Source of the DNA: Sphingomonas endolithica
GTDB lineage: Bacteria; Pseudomonadota; Alphaproteobacteria; Sphingomonadales; Sphingomonadaceae
NCBI RefSeq assembly: GCF_025231525.1
Contig: NZ_CP103057.1
Span: 2,373,001 to 2,437,000, forward strand
Direction of reading: 5' to 3'
DNA length: 64,000 nucleotides
The position numbers were made by a program, and so were the translations under genes. Every line of letters begins with the position of its first letter. The stretch's first letter is position 1. Positions 47,791 to 56,361 of the stretch are shown here, piece after piece. The notes under the pieces were generated by a model. It was not told the origin of the DNA. It saw only the letters and a program-made list of their open reading frames with translations, and did not search any database.

Positions 47791-49025
47791 GCCGCGCGCC
47801 ACGAATAGCGGGATGCTGCGCCATAATTCCACACCAGCAAGGCCAGCGATCCGGCAACCGATGCAATCGGCCAAGCCGCGCCATATTCCGACAACGATTT
47901 GGCCACGCCGATGCTGGCCGCCGCGCCGATGCTGCAGGTCGCGCAGAAGCCGATCAGCCCGCCGATCCAGCGTAGGCCACGCCGCGGGCGGGGCTTGCAC
48001 GCCAGCACATTGTCCGCCGCGTAGATCGCCACCAGCGCCGCTGCCGTCGCGATGGCCTGCGCGGCCACGATGCCGGCCCCGGCAAGGCCGAGCAGGACGG
48101 CCATGGCGGCCAGCTGCACCAGCACGCCGATCGCGCCGATCATGGCAAAGGCCACCAGGCGCACCGGCACGACATCGCCGACCAACTTGTCGGCAATCAT
48201 CATCGCATAATCCCAGGCGACGCCCGGCGACAGCTTGCTCGCCCCCTCCTGCCGCGTGGCGAAGCGCAGCGGAACCTCTCGGATGCGCAAGCCCGGGCCG
48301 GCGGTCATCGCGATGTCGAGCAGGATCTTGAAGCCGATCGCCGACAGGCGCGGCGCCCAGCGGTCGATCACGTCGCGACGGATGGCAAAGAAGCCGCTCA
48401 TCGGATCGCTGAGATCGACCGGAGTCAGCGCGCGCGCGACCCGGGTTGCCAGGTGGCTGGTCGCGGCACGCGACTGGCTCCACTCGCCGATCGATCCGCC
48501 AGGCATGTACCGGCTCGCAGCGACCAGATCCGTGCGCTGTTCGCGCAGAATCTCCAGCATCCGGGTCAGTACCACCGGATCGTGCTGCAGGTCGCCGTCC
48601 ATGACCGCGAGGTACGGTGCGCTCGATGCCAGCATGCCCTCGACACAGGCCGAGGCAAGGCCGCGCCGTCCGATCCGCCGCACCACGCGCACGCGGGGGT
48701 TTTGCGCATAGACGTGGCGGGCATGGTCGGCGGTGCCGTCGGGTGAATCGTCGTCGACGACGATCATTTCCCAACGAACACCGGCGAGCGCACGATCGAC
48801 ACGTGCCACCAGTTCATCGAGATTGCCGCGCTCGTTATAGGTCGGCACGACGACGCAGAGCTCGGCCGGGCCGATCGCAGGTTCGGTGAACGCGCTCGGC
48901 AATCGCACCATGCTCCGCGCGCGTGCCGCGACCTGCGGTGCGTGCCGCGGCGTTCGGGCGATCTCCGGCTCCTGCAGCGGGTGCACAGCCGTCTGCGCCA
49001 ATTCGTTGTTCATGTGCGTGTCCAT
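47787..49025 (-). CDS. GT2 polyprenyl-phosphate glycosyltransferase fused to GtrA domain
   Basis: 412 aa from ATG 49025 (an ATG at 49013 is also possible). After a 55-residue leader the GT-A domain begins: LCVVVPTYNERGNLDELVARVD, VVDDDSPDGTADHAR, the metal site MDGDLQHDP and ASRYMPGGSIGEWSQSR, as in dolichol-/undecaprenyl-phosphate mannosyltransferases. Residues about 300-410 form four helices of a GtrA-type flippase domain. It would charge undecaprenyl phosphate with a sugar and help flip it. Its stop overlaps the GT39 start, and it is divergent from the LptD-like gene over 115 bp. Confidence 0.9.
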   Translation of the reverse strand: MDTHMNNELAQTAVHPLQEPEIARTPRHAPQVAARARSMVRLPSAFTEPAIGPAELCVVVPTYNERGNLDELVARVDRALAGVRWEMIVVDDDSPDGTADHARHVYAQNPRVRVVRRIGRRGLASACVEGMLASSAPYLAVMDGDLQHDPVVLTRMLEILREQRTDLVAASRYMPGGSIGEWSQSRAATSHLATRVARALTPVDLSDPMSGFFAIRRDVIDRWAPRLSAIGFKILLDIAMTAGPGLRIREVPLRFATRQEGASKLSPGVAWDYAMMIADKLVGDVVPVRLVAFAMIGAIGVLVQLAAMAVLLGLAGAGIVAAQAIATAAALVAIYAADNVLACKPRPRRGLRWIGGLIGFCATCSIGAAASIGVAKSLSEYGAAWPIASVAGSLALLVWNYGAASRYSWRAA

Positions 49026-49140
49026 CCCGCCCGCAATCCTGCCGTCAGGATCAGGACGGTGCCGTCGGCGAGAAACCTTGGCCGGAATTGCCTCGATTTT
49101 AAGATCAAGGTTCGGGCGCCATGACTCCGTCTTGTCTGGC

Positions 49141-51378
49141 ATGACCCTTCGATCCGAGACGTTCGGCTGGCGTGCTCTGTTGCTTGCCGGCGCCGCCATC
49201 CCAGCCCTGGCCGCCACCAATGCCCATGCGCAAACGGCACCCGCCGGCGACCCGATCGACTTCAGCGCCGACATGCTGACGACGAACGATAAACAGGATC
49301 GGGTCGAGGCATCGGGCGATGTCCGTGCGAAACGCGGCGAGCATCGCTTGCGGGCAGACTCGGTCGATTGGGACCGGGAGGCAGGCATCGTCACCGCAAT
49401 CGGCGACATCGCGATCGATGACGGCAAGGGCAACAGGCTATACGCCGATCGCGCCGTGCTCGACGATGGCCTGCAGGACGGTACCGTCAGCGCGCCACTC
49501 GTCACGATGAAGGGCGATCGTCGGTTGGCGGCGCGCAGCGGCGTGCGCAAGAACGGGATCACCACGCTCGACAATGCGAGTTACACCGCCTGTCACGTGG
49601 TGGACGCAGCCGGTTGTCCGAAGGACCCGTTCTGGACGATCACTGCCTCGAAGATCGTCCATGACGAACATCGACACCGGATCAGCTATCGCAACCCGCG
49701 GCTCAACGTGCTGGGTCAACCCGTGCTGTGGCTGCCCGGCCTATCGCACAGCGACGGTTCCGATGAGGGCAATGCCTCAGGGCTGCTGGTGCCGGACGTC
49801 ACTTATTCGGCGACCAAGGGGCTCGAATATGCCCAACCCTATTATTGGAAGACGCGTACCGATCGCGACCTGACGATCACGCCTCACGTCTATTCGGCGG
49901 TATTGCCGATGGTCGAGGCGCGCTACCGCGGTTTGCTGCCGAGCGGCGCCTTCTCGATCGGCGGCAGCATCACCAAGGCATCGCGGCTGCCCGCCGACGT
50001 GCTCGACCCCAGCGACGATGGCCGCAAGGGGTCGATCCGCGGCTCGATCGATGCGCTCGCCCGCTTTCAGCTCGATCCCTCATGGTCGATCGACGCGTCG
50101 TTGCGGCTCGCCAGCGATCGATCCTATCTGCGCCGCTACGATTTGTCGGGCGACGACCGCCTGCGCTCGATCGTCACTGCCGAACGCATCGACCGGGACA
50201 GCTACTTCGCCGCCGCCGCCTACGGTTTCCAGATCCTGAGCTTTTCCGACACGCTCGAGGATCAGGCGATCGCCGCACCGGTGCTGGACTATCGCCGCCG
50301 CCTGTCCGTGACCGGTCTGCCCGGCACGCTGGAACTGAATGCCGGCGGCGTCTCGCTGCTGCGCGACGACGGGCAGAGCGTGGCACGCGCCGGCACCGGG
50401 CTGACCTGGAATGCTCGGCACGTCGACGATGGCGGACGCTTGTGGAGCCTGACCGCTTTGGTCAAGGCGGATGGCTACCGTGTCACCTCTGCGCTCGATC
50501 AAACGCCGGCCGAGTATCGCGGGGCGCCGGGGCTTGCCGGCCGAGCGATCGCGGCCGGCGCGCTCGACCTGCGCTGGCCGTTGATCGCGCCGCTCGCTGG
50601 CGGCACGCAGACCATCACGCCGCGCCTGCAACTCGCCTCGTCCGCGGTCGCCGGCAGCGACGTCCTGCCCAACGAGGATTCGCGCGCCGCCGATCTCGAT
50701 ACGAATTCGCTGTTCGCGCTCAATCCGTTACCCGGCCAGGATCGCTGGGCTGGCGGTACGCGCCTGACCTACGGTGTGGATTGGCGCTACGACCGGCCGA
50801 ATTGGGCGCTCACCGCCAGCGCCGGGCAGATCCTGTTCCTGCGCCACCCGGTTGCCGGATTGCGCGACGATGTCGGGCTGTCGGGACGGACGAGCGACGT
50901 GGTGGTCGACGGCAGCCTGCGCGTCGGCGCTGCGTGGCGCCTGTCGGGGCACGCGCGTTTCGACGATCGCTCCGGCGCGGTCCGGCGTGTCGATGCGCAG
51001 GCGAGCTGGAGTACCGGCCCGGCCGAGACGTTCGTATCCTATACCCAGGCCGATCGCGGCGACGTGGCGGACCGCCGCGATATCGGCGGCGGCGGCGAGA
51101 AGATCGCCGATTACGAGGAAGTCACCGCCGGCCTGCGGCTGCGTGTCGCACGCTACTGGACGGCGAGCGGTGGCGCCGTGGTCAACCTGCAGGGGCGCGG
51201 CAAGGACCCACTGTCGTTTGGCAACGGCTTCCAGCCGGTCCGCGAGCGCCTCGGTCTCGCTTATGACGACGAGTGCATCTCGGTCGGCGTCTCCTGGAAG
51301 CGCGAATACGACACGACCGGCAATGCCAGCGGCAACACGTTCCGGCTGCGCTTCGTGATCAAGACGCTCGGCCGATGA
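49141..51378 (+). CDS. LptD-like LPS/glycolipid assembly outer-membrane protein
   Basis: 745 aa with signal peptide (GAAIPALAATNAHAQ). An OstA/LptA-like jelly-roll (DFSADMLTTNDKQDRVEASGDVRAKRGEHRLRADSVDWD) is followed by the LptD barrel region: ASYTACHVVDAAGCPKDPFWTITASKIVHDEHRHRI, LPGLSHSDGSDEGNASGLLVPD, FALNPLPGQDRWAGGTRLTYGVDW, and ending near GNTFRLRFVIKTLGR. The Cys pair (TACHVVDAAGC) and a late single Cys (DDECIS) are placed as in sphingomonad LptD. The genuine lptD of this group normally lies beside surA/pdxA/ksgA; here the neighbours are glycosyltransferases and a sigma factor, so this is probably a second, specialised paralogue. Confidence 0.82.
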   Translation: MTLRSETFGWRALLLAGAAIPALAATNAHAQTAPAGDPIDFSADMLTTNDKQDRVEASGDVRAKRGEHRLRADSVDWDREAGIVTAIGDIAIDDGKGNRLYADRAVLDDGLQDGTVSAPLVTMKGDRRLAARSGVRKNGITTLDNASYTACHVVDAAGCPKDPFWTITASKIVHDEHRHRISYRNPRLNVLGQPVLWLPGLSHSDGSDEGNASGLLVPDVTYSATKGLEYAQPYYWKTRTDRDLTITPHVYSAVLPMVEARYRGLLPSGAFSIGGSITKASRLPADVLDPSDDGRKGSIRGSIDALARFQLDPSWSIDASLRLASDRSYLRRYDLSGDDRLRSIVTAERIDRDSYFAAAAYGFQILSFSDTLEDQAIAAPVLDYRRRLSVTGLPGTLELNAGGVSLLRDDGQSVARAGTGLTWNARHVDDGGRLWSLTALVKADGYRVTSALDQTPAEYRGAPGLAGRAIAAGALDLRWPLIAPLAGGTQTITPRLQLASSAVAGSDVLPNEDSRAADLDTNSLFALNPLPGQDRWAGGTRLTYGVDWRYDRPNWALTASAGQILFLRHPVAGLRDDVGLSGRTSDVVVDGSLRVGAAWRLSGHARFDDRSGAVRRVDAQASWSTGPAETFVSYTQADRGDVADRRDIGGGGEKIADYEEVTAGLRLRVARYWTASGGAVVNLQGRGKDPLSFGNGFQPVRERLGLAYDDECISVGVSWKREYDTTGNASGNTFRLRFVIKTLGR

Positions 51379-51899
51379 GCGACCAGGACGGCTCGGCCGG
51401 GCTGGAAGCGGTGCTGATCGCGCATCGGCAGCAATTGCTGCGCTTCCTCGACTCGCTTGGTGCAGGAGATGCGGCGGAGGACTTGTTACATGAACTTTGG
51501 ATCAATCTGCACGCCCGCCCGACAGCCCCAATCGGCCGACCGCTTTCCTACCTCTACCGCGCGGCGCACAATCTAATGCGCGACCGGTATCGCTCTGCCC
51601 GGCAGGCGCGGTTACGCGACCGGGATTGGCATCAACTGACAGCGCCGGACGAGATCGAGCCCGGGCCACCTGCGATCGAACGCGCCGCCATCGCTCGGCA
51701 ATCGCTGGATCGCGCCGACCGCGCCCTTATGGCGCTGGAGCCCCGCGCGCGCACCTGCCTGCGCCTCCACCGACTGGAAGGCGCCAGCCAGAAAGAGGTG
51801 GCCATCGCCCTCGGGGTGAGCCTCAGCACGGTCGAAAGCGACCTGCGCCGCGCCTATGCCGCGTTGCTGGCGGCAAAAGCTGAGCTTGACCTCGAGTAG
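51375..51899 (+). CDS. ECF-type RNA polymerase sigma factor
   Basis: 174 aa; its ATG overlaps the LptD-like stop as ATGA. Region 2 reads LLRFLDSLGAGDAAEDLLHELWINL and SYLYRAAHNLMRDRYRS; region 4 has GASQKEVAIALGVSLSTVESDLRRAYAAL. It is clearly paralogous to the FecI-type factor at 55707 (the SLGA-DAEDLLHELW and YLYRAAHNLM blocks are shared). Unlike that one it has no FecR gene beside it. Translational coupling to an outer-membrane assembly protein suggests an envelope-related role, but its targets are unknown. Confidence 0.9.
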   Translation: MSDQDGSAGLEAVLIAHRQQLLRFLDSLGAGDAAEDLLHELWINLHARPTAPIGRPLSYLYRAAHNLMRDRYRSARQARLRDRDWHQLTAPDEIEPGPPAIERAAIARQSLDRADRALMALEPRARTCLRLHRLEGASQKEVAIALGVSLSTVESDLRRAYAALLAAKAELDLE

Positions 51900-52025
51900 G
51901 CGATGCGCGCCAACCGATGGAGTGAGTCACGTCTGACACCGGATATGCAAAGCGGGTGGAAACGCACACTTGCCCGAACCCTCTCGCACGACCACATCGC
52001 ATGGCAACCACAATGGAGAATCTGC

Positions 52026-52325
52026 ATGGCCGTTAAAGTGATCGCGTTCGTCACCGTCAAAGAGGGCGAAGAGAAAGCGTTCGAAGCCGCTGCCGACGTT
52101 TGTGTCGCCGCATCGCGGGCCGAGCCGGGCGTGCTATATTACGACCTGTGGCGTGAGGCCGAAGGCGAGCGCCGTTACGTGTTCAACGAACTCTATACCG
52201 ATCAGGCCGCGGTCCAGACGCACATGGGATCGGACCACTTCAAGGCGTTCGGCATGGTAGCGCGCGATCTGGCAACGGGGCGGCCGACGATCATCGTGAC
52301 CAACCCGATCAACGTGGCCGATTGA
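52026..52325 (+). CDS. antibiotic-biosynthesis-monooxygenase (ABM/YgiN-like) protein
   Basis: 99 aa from ATG 52026, with GGAGA 7 nt upstream. One ferredoxin-like ABM domain: VKVIAFVTVKEGEEKAFEAAADVCVAASRAEPGVLYYDLWRE, RRYVFNELYTDQAAVQTHMGSDHFKAF. Members act as dimeric quinone or small-molecule oxygenases, or merely share the fold. It stands alone, 126 bp after the sigma-factor gene. The convergent gap after it (52326-52395) has a strong GC hairpin without a T-tract. Confidence 0.85.
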   Translation: MAVKVIAFVTVKEGEEKAFEAAADVCVAASRAEPGVLYYDLWREAEGERRYVFNELYTDQAAVQTHMGSDHFKAFGMVARDLATGRPTIIVTNPINVAD

Positions 52326-52395
52326 TCGCGGCATGAACCGGGCGGCCTGCTGAGCACCCGCGTGCCGCAGGCCGGCCGCCGGCCAACAGCCCCGG

Positions 52396-54747
52396 TCAGA
52401 AGGCGAGATCGACGCCCAGGCGTATCGTGCGCGGGCGTTGCGGCGTGATCTGGCCGGACCCGGTCTGGAAGGGCGTGCCGAGCGCAAAGCGGTTGCCGAC
52501 GCTGTCGGATAGGTTTGTGATCCCAAGCGTGAGGCCGAGGTTCGGCCGCCCGATCCGCGCCGTCAGGGCGCTGTCGACGTAGTCACCCTGCGTTTCGCCG
52601 AGCACCGGCCCGATGCCGAGCCGCGACCGCCCGACATAACGCACCCAGCTATCCACCCGCAGTTCGAGATCGCGCCCGATCGGCTGCCGATAATCCGCAC
52701 CGATGCGTCCGGCCAGACGCGCTATATTGGGCACTTGGCCGCTGCGCCAGAATGCCTGAAGGAAGGCCTCGGTGGGATCGGTAACGCGGCTATCATTATA
52801 CGTGAAGCCGAGATCGAGCGCGAGCGCCGGCACCGGGCGCCAACCCGCGGTCGCGCTGACTGTCCAGATTCGTCCATCGCCGATGTTGGCGGTGCTCGGC
52901 AGGCCCGATCCGTCGATGAAATCGGCCTGGATGTCATGCCACCGCGTATGCGACAGGCTGGCCGAGATATAGAAGGCGTCCGCGCCGGACAGACCATAAC
53001 GCACGCCCCCTTCCAGCGTACGAACACGATCGTTGCGAAACCGCCGTACAAAATCACCCTCGATCGCCAGGCCGCCCGGCCGAAATCCCTGCTGATAGCG
53101 CGCATAGAGTGAAACCAGGGGGGTGACAGCGGCGATCAGCGATGCGGAGGGCAGCACGCTCTTCTCGGTGCGATCCGCCGTGATGCGCCTTTGCGCCAGC
53201 GCAATGAGCGGCGTCACGTCTTGGCCCACGCCAGACAACGAAGCATGTGTCGCGCGCAGCCCTGCTGTGCCGGTGAGGAAAGGCAGCAGGCGCACGCTGG
53301 CCTCACCATATAGCGTCACCTCGTCGATCCGATTGGTCACCCCGGTCACCGGCTCCGGCGCGTCGACGGCCCCAAGCGTACGCGCAAGTCGGGTGCGGTT
53401 ATGTGTGAAGCTCCCGCCGATCACCCAGCCGAAGCCGTTTTCCATGGGTTGCCACAGCCGGGTTTCGTTGGCGATCAAGGTGGTGTCGTTGCGCTGCACG
53501 AAGACGCGGGGTGGGCCGTCTGCCTGCGTGGCATCGTACCGCTCGCGCAGCGACTGTCCGACGATGCCGGTGGAGGATTTGACCCGTACATCGCCGACGG
53601 CACCGGTGATCACCGCTTGGCCCAGCATGTAATCCGAACGGAAGCCCTGCCGGATCGCGCTGAGGCGGGTCAGTGGCGGCCCCGTGCGATCAGCATATTG
53701 GCTGTCGTCGCCGTGCGTCCACTGGCCGACACCCCCGAGATCGACCGTCCAGCCGTTGCCGGCATCGACGCGCAGCGTGGCACGTCCACCGGCAATGCGG
53801 GTCCTGTTGATGTCGTCGCGGCCGAGCAGCGGGTTATCGATGTAGCCGCCCTCCGACAGACCGTATCCGACAACTCGAAGTGCGGCCCGATCACCGACGA
53901 TCGGCAGGTTGAGCGTCCCGCCAAGATCCACGCCAGGGTCGCCATGCTGCGTCGCCGACGCACCGAACGACAATGCGCCGCTCGTCACGGCCATTTCCGG
54001 GGCGTTGGGCATGGTCCGGATGATCCCGCCGAGCGACCCCGCGCCGTACAGCGTGCCCTGCGGGCCTTCGAGCACCTCGACCGAGGCCACGTCGTACAAG
54101 CGCAGATCGGGATCGGGCGCGTTGTAGCTGAGCCGCAGATCGCCGAGATACTGCCCGACTGTCGTCTGCGTCGGGCCGGTGAAGCTCGAATCCGCAATGC
54201 CGCGGATGAACAGCTTGTTACGCCCGGCACCGAGATGGGTGGACGAAACCGTCGCCAAGCGGGCGAGGATCGCGTCCGTGCCGCCGGCTTGGCCGAATGC
54301 AAGATCGCTTCCGCCTAGGATCGCTGCCTGTCCGGCAAAGTCGCGCGCTCGAACATCCCGCTTGCTGGCGGTGACGACGATGTCGGTTGGGGGGACCGGG
54401 GTTTCGACGATCGTGACTGGTCTTGCCGGTCGTCGCACCGGCGCGGGACGCGGCGGGGCACGTGCGACGAGCCGCCAGCCCGAACCGATGCGCCGCGGCT
54501 CGGCATTGGCCGCGCGCGCCAGCCGGTCGAGCGCCTCAGCCACCGACAGCCTGCCTCGGATCGCCGGCACCGCGCGGCCCCACAAACGCGGATCGCCAAC
54601 GACAATCGTCGTACCTGACTGCCGCCCGAGTGCGAGCACCGCATCGCCCAGCCGCCCGGCCGGCAAATCGACTCTCGGCGTGCCGGCATGCGCCGGCCCT
54701 GCCACCCCGACCAACGTCACCAGCCCGAGGAGAACATGCCTGATCAC
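52396..54747 (-). CDS. FecA-type TonB-dependent receptor with STN signalling domain
   Basis: 783 aa with signal peptide (GLVTLVGVAGPAHA). Residues about 25-95 are a secretin/TonB short N-terminal domain (VDLPAGRLGDAVLALGRQSGTTIVVGDPRL, SVAEALDRLARAAN), used to signal to a FecR partner. A Pro/Arg-rich linker, a TonB box (DIVVTASKRD), the plug (VEVLEGPQGTLYGAGSLGGIIR) and a barrel ending in RLGVDLAF follow. Its start overlaps the FecR stop as ATGA, so receptor, anti-sigma factor and sigma factor form one cell-surface signalling unit. The ligand, iron chelate or other, is not evident. Confidence 0.92.
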   Translation of the reverse strand: MIRHVLLGLVTLVGVAGPAHAGTPRVDLPAGRLGDAVLALGRQSGTTIVVGDPRLWGRAVPAIRGRLSVAEALDRLARAANAEPRRIGSGWRLVARAPPRPAPVRRPARPVTIVETPVPPTDIVVTASKRDVRARDFAGQAAILGGSDLAFGQAGGTDAILARLATVSSTHLGAGRNKLFIRGIADSSFTGPTQTTVGQYLGDLRLSYNAPDPDLRLYDVASVEVLEGPQGTLYGAGSLGGIIRTMPNAPEMAVTSGALSFGASATQHGDPGVDLGGTLNLPIVGDRAALRVVGYGLSEGGYIDNPLLGRDDINRTRIAGGRATLRVDAGNGWTVDLGGVGQWTHGDDSQYADRTGPPLTRLSAIRQGFRSDYMLGQAVITGAVGDVRVKSSTGIVGQSLRERYDATQADGPPRVFVQRNDTTLIANETRLWQPMENGFGWVIGGSFTHNRTRLARTLGAVDAPEPVTGVTNRIDEVTLYGEASVRLLPFLTGTAGLRATHASLSGVGQDVTPLIALAQRRITADRTEKSVLPSASLIAAVTPLVSLYARYQQGFRPGGLAIEGDFVRRFRNDRVRTLEGGVRYGLSGADAFYISASLSHTRWHDIQADFIDGSGLPSTANIGDGRIWTVSATAGWRPVPALALDLGFTYNDSRVTDPTEAFLQAFWRSGQVPNIARLAGRIGADYRQPIGRDLELRVDSWVRYVGRSRLGIGPVLGETQGDYVDSALTARIGRPNLGLTLGITNLSDSVGNRFALGTPFQTGSGQITPQRPRTIRLGVDLAF

Positions 54748-55673
54748 GGCTTGGCGGTCAGCACCCAGGCGTTGCCGCTTTGCCGTGCGGTGAGATCGAG
54801 CACGCCCGCCATCTGCCGCGGATCACGCTTAATATCAGCGATGACGACGACGCCAAAGAAGGGCCGGGCAGCGACCGAGCGATCCGCGGTCACGCGCAGC
54901 CCCAGGCTGCGCGACAGATCGCCCGCCACTTCGGCGATCGGCGCGCCGTCATAGGCGAGGCTGCCGGAGCGCCAGGCGCCTACGGAGGCAATGTCGAGCG
55001 GTGACGACATTACCGGTGCAGCGCGGTCGCGTGCGACCAGACCCTGGCCGGCGACGAGCCGTACGGGATCAGCGTCACCGATAAAATCCACCGCGCCCTC
55101 CGATACCGCGACGCGGGTCTCGTCGCCGGTGCGCTTGAGATCGAATGCGGTGCCTACATCCACCACCTTCCGATCGCCCACCGTCACTTCGAACGGATCC
55201 TCTGCATCGTGGCGAATCTCGAACATCGCTTGTCCCCGATCCAGCGTGGCAACGCGTGCATCGTTGCGATCCAGCGTCACTCGCGTGCCGCCGCTCATCG
55301 TGATCGCGCTCCCATCGGCCAGCGCCACGGTGCGCGACCCGCCGGCGGGGGTCTCCAACACGTAAGGCGCCGCATCGTGGCGCAGCGTGGCGTAGCCGAC
55401 GACCAGCGCCAGCGATGCGGCCAGCGCGCCGCCGATCCACCTGCCGCGATGGCGGGCAACCGGCACCGCCAGCGGGACGAGGGCCGGCTGTGCTTCGGGG
55501 GGGACCAGGGCAACCATGTCGTCGATATCCGTGGCCAAGGCCTGATACCGCGCTGCGTGCGCAGGATCGGCGTCCAGCCATGCCTGAAATGCGTCCCAAT
55601 CGTCGAACGCGCGGTCGCCCACGCGCACCACCCAGTCGAGCGCTTCGTTTTCATCCGTGTGCTTTGCCATCAT
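54744..55673 (-). CDS. FecR-type anti-sigma factor
   Basis: 309 aa. The N-terminal DUF4880 segment (ALDWVVRVGDRAFDDWDAFQAWLDADPAHAARYQAL) would hold the sigma factor in the cytoplasm. One membrane helix (WIGGALAASLALVVGYATL) leads to the periplasmic FecR domain (RTVALADGSAITMSGGTRVTLDR, FEVTVGDRKVVDVGTAFDL). A C-terminal STN-like domain (APIAEVAGDLSRSLGLRVTADRSV) probably contacts the receptor. It lies between the sigma-factor gene (33 bp upstream) and the receptor gene (4-bp overlap). Confidence 0.93.
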   Translation of the reverse strand: MMAKHTDENEALDWVVRVGDRAFDDWDAFQAWLDADPAHAARYQALATDIDDMVALVPPEAQPALVPLAVPVARHRGRWIGGALAASLALVVGYATLRHDAAPYVLETPAGGSRTVALADGSAITMSGGTRVTLDRNDARVATLDRGQAMFEIRHDAEDPFEVTVGDRKVVDVGTAFDLKRTGDETRVAVSEGAVDFIGDADPVRLVAGQGLVARDRAAPVMSSPLDIASVGAWRSGSLAYDGAPIAEVAGDLSRSLGLRVTADRSVAARPFFGVVVIADIKRDPRQMAGVLDLTARQSGNAWVLTAKP

Positions 55674-55706
55674 GGCCTCCTGAGAACCAGGACGGAGCCG
55701 TTGCGT

Positions 55707-56216
55707 TCAAGCCTCATCGAAGCGCCTCTTCAGTTCGATCATCGCCCGATAGGCCTTGCGCAGATCCGCTTCGACCGTGCTCAGACTAACGCCCATTTCG
55801 GCTGCCACGACACGTTGTTCCACGCCGTCCAGACGGTGGCGGCGGAAGATGCGCGCGGCGCGCTCGCCGACCGCGAGCAAGGCGGCATTCGCCTTGGACG
55901 CCTGTTCCCGTGCGATCAGGATGCGGTCAGCACCAGGCTCGTCCGACCTTTCCTGGTCGCCCACCGCCGCGACGCTCCAGGCCCGCTCCCGCCCCGCCGT
56001 CTGCCGGGCGCTACGGTGGCGATCGAGCATCAAATTATGGGCGGCGCGATACAGATAAGGAAGCGGCGCAGCGACCGGCCCCATCGGCGCCGATTGGATA
56101 CGCAACCAGAGTTCGTGCAGCAGGTCCTCGGCATCGCTCGCGCCAAGCGACGCTAGAAACCGCAGCAGCTTGTCACGGTTCGCCAGAAAGACGGCCTCTA
56201 GACCGGCGCTCGCCAT
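55707..56216 (-). CDS. FecI-type ECF sigma factor
   Basis: 169 aa. Region 2 includes LLRFLASLGASDAEDLLHELWLRI and LPYLYRAAHNLMLDRHRSARQT; region 4 has VEQRVVAAEMGVSLSTVEADLRKAYRAMI. It should be released by the FecR neighbour when the receptor is loaded and then transcribe the receptor gene. It is the first gene of the sigma - FecR - receptor operon. The gap 56217-56361 before the arabinose block holds no gene. Confidence 0.93.
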   Translation of the reverse strand: MASAGLEAVFLANRDKLLRFLASLGASDAEDLLHELWLRIQSAPMGPVAAPLPYLYRAAHNLMLDRHRSARQTAGRERAWSVAAVGDQERSDEPGADRILIAREQASKANAALLAVGERAARIFRRHRLDGVEQRVVAAEMGVSLSTVEADLRKAYRAMIELKRRFDEA

Positions 56217-56361
56217 TTATCGTCCAAAGTCCGTCAATAAGGTCCGGGAAAGGCGCCACTCAGCTACCGCGCCGGGCATTCACGGTCAATCTTGCCGGCT
56301 GGTTTGTACGTCTTCGACGGCCGTGAGTAAGAAGCGTGCTCGAGACAATATCGCGACTTGC

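Noticed and set aside
52326..52395. GC-rich hairpin between convergent genes as a bidirectional terminator
   Set aside because: The arms pair (GGCGGCCTGC with GCAGGCC...GCC), but there is no T-tract; it could act with Rho, which sequence cannot show.
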